From: Owenia fusiformis
Lineage: Eukaryota > Annelida > Polychaeta > Sabellida > Oweniidae
Reading direction: 5' to 3'
DNA: 64,000 bases
NCBI GenBank assembly: GCA_903813345.2
Contig: CAIIXF020000005.1
Span: 620,001 to 684,000, forward strand
Shown: positions 19,046 to 33,200 of the stretch, in pieces
How the letters are laid out: the number at the start of each line of letters is the position of its first letter
Numbering within the stretch: position 1 is the first letter of the stretch
Notes under the pieces: model-generated
The model's input: the letters and a program-made list of their open reading frames with translations, nothing else
Database searches by the model: none
Told to the model about the DNA's origin: nothing
Made by a program: the position numbers and the translations under genes

Positions 19046-22000
19046 CTGACGTATGGTGAGTAGCAGTGATTTTTATTCGCTGTACATGTAACAGGTTAAT
19101 GAGTCCAGGAATGGGTCAGGGTTTGAACTTTGACAAATCGAAAAAATTCAAAATCTGTAGTTTCAGTTATTGTAAATATAATTGTACTTATTGTTCTTAT
19201 GAACGTCATTTTTGGTTGATGACTGAGGACTTGTGTCAATGGGTATTTAATGGATTATGATAAAACCTGCTCAATTTTTCTATTTCCATTGTGGTGTTGT
19301 GGGGATTTATTTCTTATGAATTGAAGGCGAGCACAAGTGTACGGTTTGAATTTTATCATTCATTTATGCCAGGGTCCAATGTGCTCATATCTTCAGCATC
19401 AGAGCCCTGCTGAGGAGTATTTTGTTCAAAACGGAATGCAATGTTGAACAAAATACTCATCAGCCGGGTGCCAGTACTAAATATAGGAGCAAATGTGACC
19501 ATGTCACTAATAAGTTAACAGAACTAACAAAATCAGTCAAAAATTCAAACCAAAACTTGTGCCCTATGTAAACGGAAAACATTGTCAAATAATGGTCATC
19601 CTGAATCGCTTCATGGCGAGATACTTTTCTTTCTCTCCCTCTTTCGACTCTGATACTGGATCTGTTAATTTTTATAAAAACCTCTAAATCAATTTCAAGC
19701 ATGATAACACAGAATATACTGTACAAACTAAAATATGCAAGTTTTACTTCTATTTATTCATATCAAAATCATCAGCCTCTCTGTATAACACATTAATAAA
19801 AACTGCGTCTGCCTGTACACACGTTACAATAAAGTTGTTGCCTCATGTTATGTGACCTAACAGAACTATGGAAGAATCAACAAGGACACATAGCAAAAGA
19901 CACTCTGCTGCCTTCATGAAGAAATTAACAGCAGCCTGCTTCGTAACAGACTCTGTTTCTCCTCGACAATTGGCCCGGAGCGTTTGCAGTTTTATAATCT
20001 CCAGATTACCTCAACCCTCTACTGGCAACTATGTCCCCTGGTGCAAAGTCCCGCATGAACAGGACCAAAAACACCAGGGCCCATAATCCACAACTTCACA
20101 GTTCTCCACTCTGATAACTTTCATAGAATGTTCACAAACTGCTAGTACAAGACACAATTTAAAATTAACTTGAACGAAGACAGACTTCACCCTCTCGCCT
20201 GCCTTTCTCCAGGGCTCGCCTCAATCCCTCTCTCAGACAACTCTCAAACGGTCAGCTAACAATATGCTGATATGGGTGCTATCTAACACTAGCAGTAAAT
20301 GAACATCAATTACATAGGATTATCTTACACCTTGTATTTAATAATTTGATTTTCAACCATCCCCCTCTCTTGCGCTACACATCTTCCGAAGATTGCATTG
20401 GCTTCCGACAGAACCAACAGTAGACATGTTGCCATTGTAGCAAGTTGTAACATCGCTACTATGCCAACACCAGCAATGACACAAATCGTGCTCTCTCATA
20501 GCACAGTGACTTGACAACTGAATGAATGATGATTGATTACAATGACTGCTCAATTAATGACCTGCCAGCCTACACATAATGCTGGTTTAACAAGTACATG
20601 TATTTGGCAATACTTGGTTGCTATCCTAACTCACAATCGATGACATATGTACAGATGAGATCACCTCAGGGTATTTCAAAATAATGCTGCATTTCAATAA
20701 TAAACACATTATCTTGCGACTTCTAACACTTTGTGGTAACATAGCAACCATGAATGCCCCCATCCACTTAAAAAACGTCGTCTCTTCACAAAAACAAAAA
20801 ATAATAAAAAATACTTCTTGAAAATTATACAAATATGGCATATGAAATTCATGAAAATATAAAAATACACCAACTTCTCTCAACTAATACGCCTCTCTCA
20901 TCTGTGTTGCTATATAGTAAGTAATGCATATTTCAATATTTATATCACCTAGCTAATTCTGAGTCATACATTTCATGTTTATTTCAAGTATTTCAAATAC
21001 CCGTATTATCAAATACTTCTTACTCCCTTGTCCTCGATTCACCTGAACACATTAAGTTATCTACTTATTTCATCACCTCAACATTCTCGTTTTGTTTCTC
21101 CATAACATATTAATACATCGTCTCTAGATCCTCAACGCCCACAATAAAATTCACTAAAGTACCACATAAAATTTGATGGTAGGAAGGCCCTACCAAAGCT
21201 GAGCCACCGACTTGACTTAGCTCACTGTTTCTCTGTTTGTCTCGTCCACTTTCTTCAACCAAGCTCCTCCACACATCGTCATGGCAACCCATGTTGCCAC
21301 TCAAAACATAACAATGGGATACAGATCTGATATTCCCATTGAGAGTTTCGGGGTAGTATACATATATTTCTTATATATACTAAATCACAATATTATCTAC
21401 ATTCTTATATATCAGTATAATGACTAATAGTAAATAAACGGGAAGCAGCATTTAAAGATTACATTCCTTTAGAATCACTAATCGAATAACATCATGAATA
21501 AGTTCATAATATCTTTGAAGCAAAACAGCATGTGCTCGAGAAAAAATAAACTTTAAGTTAAGCAATTGTTACCATATTCTTTCATAAAATGAACAATAAT
21601 TCAAATATTCAAGGAAACTGTTGAAAACATATTTACAATCCCATAATATGGAATCTGAACCTTTTCTCAATAGCTCTAAGAATTAACATGGTCCTTGGAA
21701 AAATTCACCATTAAAATAGGTTCACAATTAACAATTTTCTACTTGGTTTACACATTAAATGAATACAGGGTGTGTTAAATACCTCCCAATGGACTAATCT
21801 TTATATTCAGTAGTCCTATACGATTTATGAGAAATACCGAACACAACTCTGTTTGTTTAAGCTGAACTAAGCATCACAATGATACAAAAAACCTCATCCA
21901 ATTGCCGTTAGAAAATTGTTGAATTCTAAAGAAAAAACAACACCTAATTAAAAATAATATAAAATGACCATTTTGGTTCGGAAATGTTAATAGCATAACA

Positions 22001-22100
22001 AGTACTCGTAATTCAAGTTCGAACCAACATGATTCTTTTAACAAAAAGTATGATGGCCTTAAACATATGGCTTAAGGGCCCTAATCCTTGTAAGAGCAGT
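19046..22100. other. Intergenic sequence and probable CNBP 3' UTR
   Basis: No gene recognised. Several open frames of 60-90 codons on both strands have no family resemblance or splice context. The part adjoining 22100 should be 3' UTR of the minus-strand CNBP gene; a candidate polyadenylation hexamer (minus-strand aataaa) lies near 20984, but its use cannot be judged. A short inverted pair (agtattttgttcaaaacgg, gttgaacaaaatactcat) occurs near 19418-19463. Confidence 0.45.
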
Positions 22101-25100
22101 TTACTCCTTAGATTCACAGTCTCTGGCTATATGCCCATACCCTCCACAAGAATAGCACTTGCTATCGTTACGACGGCCGCCTCCTCCACCCTGGGAGCAA
22201 TCTTTTGCAATATGCCCGGTCTCTCCACATCTGGAAATAAGCAATAAGACACTTAACAACAGCAAAGCAAAGTGTAGCAAATCCCATCAAAGACATGGCT
22301 GGCATTTTTAAAATGGTTGCTCACTAGCCAAATTGTCATCAGAAAGTATAATATGCTTTGAAGTAGTCACATATAAAATTTTAACAAAATCGCAAATCAA
22401 ATCTGAACAAAATCGCTCCACTACTACCCAAAATGTCATTAGACAGTGTGCCATGTTTATAGTATTCACATACCAAATATGAACAAAATCGCTCCACGAC
22501 TTTTCAAGTTATAAAAATCGCAAAAATCGTAAAATGGTGTGTAAAGGCCACCATTTTTCAAGATGGCTGCCACATGCTTCTTAAATATTTACATTTCTAA
22601 CTTTATTAATGTCCTTTATAATTTTTTTACGTTTAAAACATTGCAAATACAGTTTTATATATTGCACCTAAATTACTGTAAAAATCTGCACCAAAATATT
22701 GAAAATTGGCTTTCGAGCAGAACTTCTACCCCCATAGGGTATGAGTGTACAAAATATGAACAAAATCAGGCCAACAGTATTTGAGTTATCGCCCAGAGAG
22801 ACGGACGCACGAAACAGAGAGGTTCCCTATATCCCTCCTAACTTTGTTTGATGGGATAATAAACAAAGTGCTTGTAATAGTTACCACCAGCTACCCAATT
22901 TGGGTCAGATAGCATGGCAGCCATTAAAAAGTTCTAAAAAATTTTCTATTCATCATCAAATCGATATCAAATATGATATCACTTAGCCTTTGATTATTTC
23001 ATTATTTAGTAAGGATTATTTCTTCCGAAATCTAGTCTTATTGTCAACTTATTTGTTCATCCATGGATTCTCCAATTTAACATCATCTGATCATGACATT
23101 TCAAATATTTCAAGAATATATTCAGTCACACAGAGGTCAGTTTCAAAACTGATAAATAAGTAAAAGTATAGGAACCCTCTGGCATTCACAAAATAAAAAG
23201 CCAAGAGCAATGACAGGAAGAATATTATTTTATTCTAATTACTTTCGATTCCCATTACAAAATCAGAATGCTTGACAAGCGTCCACAACATTTGAGAGAT
23301 GAAGATGTCTTACTTGTAGCATTCTCTATCACCACCACCACGACCACCGCCTCCTCTGTTGCCACTTGGACAATCTCTAGCAAGATGGCCAGATTCACCA
23401 CAGTTGTAACAGCTGCGATTATCACCACCACCACCGCCACCACCTCTGCCTCCACTGCGACCATTGGGGCAATCTCTTGAAATATGGTCTGGTTCACCAC
23501 AGTTGTAGCATGTCTGGGGTTTCTTTTCCTTTGTGCAGTCACGGCTCATGTGACCTTGCTCACCACAGTTGTAGCAGGAACCTGAAACACATCAACAATA
23601 ACTTGCATGAATACATAATGTTAGTATTAAAATGTTAGTATTAAACTGTCAATGTTAATATTAAACTGTCAATGTTAATTAAACTGTGGTTATAGGTTAT
23701 AAAAGTAGAATGGGTAGAAAAGTAATGATGTTTGATGTAGTTGTAATTGTAGCTACATTTCCTAAAAATAACTTTACTTTTGAATGAGTGGTTCATCAAG
23801 CCGTACGATCCTTCTGAAATTCAACAATATAATCTTTTATCAACATAATTTGTGCCACACCCATATTCTTCCCAGTAAGTACCACAATAAGAGTCAACCA
23901 AAGGCATACAAGGTCAATTTTTGTCCTGAAAACTTGTAGATGATCTTGAAATATAATTAGGTCGATTCGAGGCAAGTTTTATACAAGGAAGTCATTTAAC
24001 ACTGTTCCAAAGCTTGATGACTCAACTGCAGTTAGCTTCATTCAAGATGGTTGCCGAGATTCTTTCGTTTTCAATAAACCCCTGATTTCAGATAAACTAA
24101 GTTGAATTTTGATTACAAAAGTTTCGCCATGCAAATTAATAAACTATAATTGTATTCACCACAAATGAATGCCCAAACACACAATTTTAGAGAAGTTTAA
24201 AGAAAACAGCTTCACTTAGAATGACTCTAACTGAAGTTGATGATCTACTTCACCATTATGTCATCACCAACTCATCTAAATGGAAGTCATTTACTTTGAA
24301 ATTCTTCAATATCACAGTTGTTTGAGCACTTATTTGTGGTTATTTACAATGGTAGCTTTATTAATTTGCATGGCAAAACATTTGGATCCAGTTTCAACTT
24401 AGTTAAGCTGAAATCGGAGGTTTATAGAGAGCGAAAGAATTTCAGCAACCATCTTGAACTGCAGTTAAGACTCATCCAGCTGTGAAACAGTTGTTTAAGG
24501 TCAAACTTCAAATCTTAAGTTCTTGAACTTCTGAAAACGTGTACATAATTTTAAAAATGATCAATTTGAATCAAGACCTTTTTTGATCTTGAGAAGGTTA
24601 TAGAAGGTGAATCTGAGAACTTCAAATCAAAGCCACTCGAAACGGTACTTGTTAAGTCATTGGAAGTTGTAACAATTTGTTATGTCACCAATTCTTCCGT
24701 AAAAACAGGTAAAGTGTTGTTAAAATCAACACCCGTGATATATAATAAGAGATTATTAAAAAAGAAAATTACAAATCCTTTAAGAAGCCTTATGCTCTTG
24801 AGGTATCAGCCTACAAACGAACTGACAGGCTTTTCTAAATCCCTTACAAACTATATTTGGTGGGATAACATGGATAATTACCTAATATGACCAAGGGGGC
24901 TGGGTACTTCAGTTTTGGTACAGTGCACAAAAACACATATATACTTATAGATGAAATGACTGGGAAGCAAAAACTGTTGCTAAGTTTAAAAATCAAACAA
25001 TGAATAGACACTATGAAGATTGCTTTGAAAACAGTGTGCTCTTCTATTAAGTTTTTTTATTGGTTCCTTGTCAGATAAAATAAAGAAGTCGCACAAGAAA

Positions 25101-28100
25101 GGTCTTCCAAGATTTGTGATTAGATACTATTTTGAAGAAAAATACTCATTCCACAAAGACAGAATGTTGATGTACAATAGTTGATGAATTAGAAAAGGCA
25201 TTAATATGACAAAATGTCACCACCTAGTTGCTCACAATATCATGAGTTCAATCTTAATCAGATTTAAACTTGTGAGAACTTGTAGATGATTTTGAAAAAA
25301 AAGTTCAATTTGAAATAAGTTGAAAAAAGACTTTTTTGACTCAACCTTGAGAAGGTCAAGTCTTATATCTAAAAATCAGATTTGAATTTCGGAGATCTTG
25401 TAAATGATTTTGGAAAAAAATTTGATCAATTTGAAGCAAGTTAAATAATTTTGTGACATTGAAAAGGTAATTCAAGGTCAAATCTGAAGTCAGATTTGAA
25501 ATTCTGACAACACATAGACAACTTTTTAAAAATTGATCAATTCGAAGCTGAAAAAAGACTTTTTTGACCTTGAGAAGGTCATTGAAGGTCAAATCTCAAT
25601 TTTTAACTTCTGAGAACTTGTAGAGGATGTTAAAAAAAAGTTTGGTCAATTAAAAGCAAGTTGAAGGACCTTTTTGACCTTGAGAATGTAATTAATTGAA
25701 GGTCAAATCTAGAGTAGAAGTTTTTAGAGCAAATGGTCAATTTGAAGCAAGTTGAAGAATGACAATTTAGACATTCTTTTTCCTTGAGAAGGTCATTGAA
25801 GGTCAAATCTCAAGTTAGTTTTGATCTTCTGAGAACTTGAAGATGATTTTGAAAAAAATTGAAGTCAGTCTAAACAGTCTTTAAGTTATTGGAAGTTTTG
25901 GGAATTTGTTTCATACGCCGGACACCAATTGCTACCTGCCAACCACCATCACAAAAAATGGAGATCATAACAATATGTCACCACTTTTGGTGGAGACATA
26001 TAAATATATATAACATTGTACAGGTTATGACAGTAAATAAAACAAAAAAATATAGCAAACCCAAATAACAAGTTCCAAGCATTGGCTGGTCAGCGATTTG
26101 AGAGATTAATCAAGTTATTGCTAGGGTAAAAAACATGCCAGCTATCTTTCTCAAAATGAATGAATTGCTGGAGGATACATATGAAATATCAACGAAATTC
26201 CGCCTTGTAGTCATATGAGTGCAAATGGTAATAATTTAAAACCAGAACAACGGCAACGCCAAAGCGTAGCGAATCCCATCGAACAGAAATGGCTGGCACT
26301 TTTACTAACGAAATATATAGCAAATATCATAAAACATCACACCAGAAAGGCCACAATTTTCAAAATGGTTGCTCACTAGCCAAGTTGTCATCAGAAGAAA
26401 TAATATGCTTTTAAGTAGCCACCTAAAAAAAATTTTTCAAAATGGCCGCCTTCTACCAAAAGTGTCATTAGACAGTATGCCATGCTTTTAGTATTCACAT
26501 ACCAAATTTAAACAAAATCGCTCCACTACTTTTCGAGTTATAGTAAAATATGTTAAAATGGCGGCCATTTTTCAAAATGGCCACCTTCTACCAAAAGTGT
26601 CATTAGACAGTGTGCCATGCTTATAGTATTCACATACCAAATATGAACAAAATCGCTCCAATACTTTTCGAGTTATAGTAAAATACGTTAAAATGGCCGC
26701 CATTTTTCAAAATGGCCGCCTTCTATCAAAAGTGTCTTTAGACAGTGTGCAATGTTTATAGTATTCACATACCAAATATGAACAAAATCGCTTCACTACT
26801 TTTCGAGTTACAGCAAAAATCGTAAAATAACTAGTAAAGGCCGCCATTTTTCAAGATGGCTGCCATGTGCTTTTTAATATCTACATTTGTAGCTTTATTA
26901 ATGTCCCTTATAATTTTTTTACATTTAAAACATATTGCTATTACAGTTTTACATATTGCACCTAAATTACTGTAAAATCGGCACTAAAATGGCCGCCATT
27001 TTGAAATGAGCGGCCATTTTGAAAATCGGCCTTTAAGCAGAACTTCTACCCTCATAGGGTATATGTGTACAAAATATGAACAAAATCTGGCCAACGGTAT
27101 TTGAGTTATTGCCCGGACGGACGGACGGACGGACGGACGGAGGCGTTCCCTATATCCCTCCGAACTTCGTTCGATGGGATTATTAAATACTGCCCAGATT
27201 CTATGTAAATACGAGGGCGGTTATATAAATATGGATACACATGCTCTAACTTTCTGAAGATATATGGATGAGTGTTCTCATGGCAGTTTTTTGAGCTATT
27301 CCAGACAGACTGACAAATGGAGAAGGTTCATTATCTAGAAAGCGAAACAGGTTAGTTTGAAAGTTTCCTTAAATTGCTGGAGAACAGCATAAAAGTTTCA
27401 CCTTTCTATCATGACTAATGCCAAAGAATATTTTGATTTTGATATCTTAATTCAATAAAATTCTTTTTTACTTCTTGGTTATCAATTGCACCTAATTAGC
27501 TAAGCTGATGACGAGATGAAATGAAGAACTACATTTAAAGCTAATTAAGCTTTCTGAAAATGTTTAAGATGCAGTGTCTCTTAGGTTTCTCAAATAGACA
27601 ATCAGTGATGCAATATTATAACTGCTTATATTATATCTTGCACAGCATTGCTGATGTGTATCACGAAAATAAACAGAACCAAGCAATTTGAACTTTCTAC
27701 CATCAAAGGGAACACATATCACGAAACACAGGCATTGCCACACGACTTAAATCAAAGCAACCTATCAGATTCAGGGCAGTTTTTTTTTATTAATTTCTTT
27801 TTCAAATTTCAACAGCCAAATTAATTATTCATTTCTACAAACAATCATAAAATTGACACTTTAAAGATATTTGACACAGTTGCCAAATACAGGGTGACCC
27901 AAAAACAACAGAAACTTTTAAGACTAAAGATAGCAATAATTACTAAAAAATACCTCTACTATTTTTTATGCGCATAAACAAGAATCTATGGATTATAATA
28001 TAACATTAAGGTAAAATTGGTTGAACACATAGTAATAAAAAAAATCAGATGACCAAAATTACTGACCCCTAAGCAAGAAGTTCTCAAATGCTAAATAAGA

Positions 28101-30196
28101 AATCCAATTGGAAATTTTTAAGAAATCATATTTGAGACGAGTAACACATGCAATAAAATATGATTCAAATTTTTATTTGGGTTAAAAAGTGAGAAAGAAT
28201 GTAATTCAGAGATCTACAGACACTCATGTATGTTTTTAAAAATTCTTGATTAAAAATGTGGTGTACGGTTGATAATTCTATCAAAAAAGAATGAAATGTA
28301 TAATGCAAACAACTCCATCTTTTATTGACATTGCTTAAAACTGAATTTTTAGCTCTCATGTGGTCTGTTTGAGTTATTTTGGTGTACAACGAAGTGCTTT
28401 AATAGCAGTCCATTGAAAATACTATGAAGATTCAAAGAATTCATTTTGCCAAAGAATACTGAAAATATATACAATGAGTTGGAATAGAAAGAAATGCTGG
28501 CACCTGAATGAAAAAATGATCAACTTAAAGGAATATTCCTTGCGAGACCATCTCTCTCCTAATATGGTAGCTACAACCATATATATAATAACCATTTTTA
28601 GCAGAACACGGAAAAATATTTTAATATGGTCAACATTGGTCACTTAAAAATGTGGTGCTCAATTCCAGTAGGCTGCCATCTTAAGATTTCACTCAGGAAG
28701 TGATGTCATCGACTCTCAACTTTGTATATAATATTAGGCAAGGAGCTACTAAGAATTACAAAACCAGCTGAATATTATTTTTCAAATTTGTCTCCTATTT
28801 AATCCTTTTAAGAGTCTCTTCTTTTATTCTAATCTGACAAGCTCTGAAAATATTTTTGTACATAAAGTAAGGACCACTTGTCTAGAAGCGATTTTGTGTT
28901 ACTTTCTTATCCTGTTATAGCCAAGGTCATGAAAGTTGAGAGTTGATGACATCACTTCCTGAGTGAAATCTTAAAAGATGGCAGCTTACTGGAAATGAGG
29001 ACTACATTTTTTAAATGATCAATATTGACTATATTAAAACATTTTCCCATGTTTTGCTAAATATGGAAAGCATAAATATGATTAAGGCTACCATAGCAGG
29101 ATAGAAATGGTCTGGCCAGGAATGTCCCTTTAATACCTATCTAGGGAGGTTTCTTAGAATGGGGGTATGAGAACACCTGAAAGCATCGTGCCTGCTTGCA
29201 TACAACTTGTAAAATATCACTCAGAAGGTGCAACCATACCTTAACCTTCTGCACTCTGACTTATTTCAGCAAATATACCCCACGCATCTGACTTATTTTT
29301 CAAAAATGATATGCCTCAGGGTTCGATCTTAGCGGTAGCAAGGAGCAAATTTGCTACCTGATTTCACATTTTGCTCCAAAAACTTCGTGGACAGGAGCAA
29401 ATGCTTGCTACCTCAAATTAAGCAATGAATCTGATGTATTTCAGAGGAAAATCTCCGGCTTTCAATTTAGTTAAACATATCAAATGAAAGAATATAAATT
29501 GGCCTACCTTGTGAAGACAAAATCTAAGTATAATAGGCAGATAATCAGCAGTGTTTTAGAGAAACACTGAGATAATTATCTTACCGTAATCCGGCCACCA
29601 TTTTGATTGACCTTTCAACCAAAACATTATTGCTTTGAGATTAATGGGTCAGTAGCAAAAAACCTTTATCACTATATTTTGGGTCAGTAGCAAAAAACCT
29701 TTATCACTGCCAACCTTCAATGGATACTATTATTAACAATTACACATAAACTTGAAAACAAACTGTTAAATTAATACAATTGATTTTCTTGGCATTATCT
29801 TACATCATAGTGAGGAAGCACAAAAGGCAACATTTGAAAACAAATAAAATATTACAAGTCAAAAAGACACATCAAACTATTGAATGTTGATCTTTATATT
29901 TCCTTGAGATTGATAATATGTCAGAAAGGAATATTGAGTTTATTAATTTATATCAGAGTGAGGAAAAATGGTTAAATGTTTTCAGAAAAAAGTTTAAAAA
30001 TCTGCATAATTTATCTGAAAAAATAAAAATAAAGTTTTCTAAAAACGCAATTTTTTCTTATTTTTATTTTTACTATTTTTTATATAAATATTATTATGGG
30101 AAATTTTGTGCTGAGATATTCTCAGAATGAACCAGAGAGGGTCTAAATTTCAAAATTTTCTGGGGGGGGGGCATATACGCTATAATTTGTTTCCGC

Positions 30197-30228
<32 letters not shown>

Positions 30229-33200
30229 TGATTATACTACCTTCATTAGGATTAGATGATTCATTCTCCTATTTTCAATGAAAACATGCGGATTTTGGTC
30301 TGAAAAACCACAAATTATTCTCAGATGACTCTTGAACGTAAAAAAATGGTAGTTTCATTCAGTGCAATTTGAGGAGCAATTTGCTACCTGATAATATTTT
30401 CTTGGAGCATTTTTGTTGCTACCTGAATATGGGAATTTGCTCCTTGTTTTGGTAGCAGGTAGCAAATCCTTGCTACTGGTAAAAAAAGTTAAGGTCAGAC
30501 CCTGTGCCTGGACTAAATAATTAATATCTCAATAACTACTGAATGAATCTGGATAGAATTTTCACAAAGGGAAGATACACTAGCCTGGCTCATGAGAAAA
30601 ATGTTCTCATGAATTTTTTTCGTACATAAACACGACTGGGCATAAATATACCATGAATACTCCTCCGGAATCCGCCGTTTCGCCCGTGGGGAGATTCAAC
30701 GTCTGGTCAGAATCCAAAACTGAATTTGCAGCGATCAAATGTTCTTCTTTTCAGTTCAGAAAATATTCTAGTTTCTATTTTCGATGACCATTATCGGCTT
30801 CCAAGAGCATAAAGAGCTCGAAATCGCAATCCATTTCCTCCACATTTTCGTTGTGATCGTATTTGCCCACCATTTTGTACGATTTGTTCACTAAAAACGA
30901 CTTAAACACTGTTTAAATTGTTAAATTGAGAAATATTTTTCGAAACATCGCCATTTCTAGGTCAACAGGAAGTCACCTACTAAGGACTGAATAAATCGGG
31001 CAATCTAATTAGATCATAAGAACGGCGGGAAAAAGTAGAGTTTTCAAAAGTTAGATTTGTGTTGTCCGGATCCGCCGGTGGATTCTGGCGGTAATTTTGA
31101 ATGGGCGGACGCGGTCGCCGGTGGTCTGCTAAAGGTTAAGAAGGCTTAAAGGTTACTTGGACACTTCCTCATTAATGATCTCATTCTTGTTAAGAAGCTA
31201 AAAGAATGGTGATGGGTTTAAACAAACCAAAATCTTACTTTTTCTTTTCTTTTAAAAAGTGGGTACAATTTTTATATGACCATAACAAGAAGAATATTGA
31301 ATGTTACGTTAATAATTTAGTCTCAGATTGTTGTTCTTATAGATTGTAGTTTCAGTATATTGAAAAAAATGAACTCAAGAAATTATTTCATTTTTAGAGG
31401 GCTCTGTTTTTAGGGGTCGCCCTGTGGATGGATGCAAAAATATCAATGAGTACTGTAAATATGCTCCTAATAAACACTGCCTCTTTAACAGACAGGGGTT
31501 TCAATAGCAAGAGGCCTTTTTTATCTGCAATGCCTTAAACTTTCAGCATTTTAAGGATGTGGTCGTTATAAATTTATTTCAAATTACTCATTCCAGCACG
31601 TGAGAACCTCTAATCTGAAATCTATTGAAACCCCTTGTTGGCATGCAAGTAGTGTGTCATGTTTTGCATTAAAAAGAATAGCCATACCAGGAAGGACCTC
31701 CTTGGTACATTCCTTAGCTATGTGCCCTTTCTCGTTACATTTATAACAGCGGTCCTGTTCTTCTAGACAGTCTCTAGCAAAGTGACCAACACGATGGCAT
31801 TTGTAGCACTTGTCTAAAAAGGAAATGTAAGGTATTAACTTTCACTTGATAACTTGTCTATTAATTTTCACTTGATCACTCCTGGCATGCTCAACCTGAA
31901 AAAGCAAGATCCTCCTCCTAATACTTAAGTATCAGTTATAACTTAGCTCCAGGGCTTGCATTAACGGCGTCCCGTACATGTTAAGGACTCAAAAATAATT
32001 TGGAGGACGCAAAAATTGAAAATATTTCCGTTTTTTGGACGCAAATTTTTTTTAGGTCAAAATCGCTTCAAACCCCAGTTACGCCGGTTCAAATATTGAG
32101 AAAAAATTGCCGGTCCAAATGAGAGATTTTGCTGACACATGAGACAAATCAATTAAGTTTGACATATCAAATGAAAGAATATAAATTGGCCTACCTTGTG
32201 AAGGCAAAATCTAAGTATAATAGGCAGATAATCAGCAGTGTTTTACAGAAACACTGAGATAATTATCTTACAATAATCCGGCCACCATTTTTATTGACCT
32301 ACTCTCAAAACCAAAACATCATTGCTTTGAGACTAATGGGTCAGTAGCAAAAAACCTTTATCACTGTCCTGCCAACTTTCAATAGATAAAACAAACACTA
32401 TAATCAATACAATTGATCCTCTTGGCATTATCTCACATCATAGTAAGGAAGCACAAAGGGCAACATTTGAAAACAAATAAAATATTACAAGTTAAAAATG
32501 CATATCAAACTATTGAATGTTGATCTTTATATTTCATTGAAATTAATAATGAATGGTCGAAAAAAATGGTCGAAAAAAATTCAGCCTGTTGAAATTGCCA
32601 AAAGGCCTGTTGAAAAAATATTTATTGAAACCCCTGCGGTCAATACTACAATGTGTTTACAACGATACCTAACAAAAACAAATAATTATGATCTCTCACC
32701 TTTATTTGAATCGTAAATAAGGCTCAACATGTTGAATATTTACAAATAATCATGATTCTCTCAAATTTTTTCGACTTTGTTTATTTTTAGATTTGAAACC
32801 ATGACACGCAACAGTTTTTCCTATTCAGAAACAAATATTAGGTTATTCATGAAATAAAATGTATTCATTGTCGAATGAACAAACATGCATTTATTCAGTC
32901 CGTATACTTAACATTTACTTCCGTTTTAAATTCACGGCAAGAAATCAAAAACTGAAAAATAAGGGACACACTTTTTTTTCAAAGGACACACTTTTTTAAA
33001 AACATTGCGTCCTTGGGACTCACAAATTTTCTAACCTAATGCAAGCGCTGCGCTCTTATAAACAGTACAACTGTATCACATAACTGTGTTGCAAAATTCA
33101 TAATGAAATAGAGCTGAACAACAGCACTGGGTATAAATTAATTTAATAATGAAGTTACTTTGAAAATAAAGAACTATAGTTTACTTGTATCAACACAAAA

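Noticed and set aside
23268-23480. Plus-strand frame rich in Thr/Ser
   Set aside because: Antisense shadow of the Gly-rich and zinc-knuckle codons of CNBP exon 3.
27890-27930. Second mariner-type element (acagggtgacccaaaaac)
   Set aside because: Only one end could be seen; no inverted partner within several kilobases.
30190-30226. Poly-C run as a regulatory or quadruplex site
   Set aside because: A homopolymer within a transposon, one single run without the four-tract pattern; probably slippage or assembly noise.
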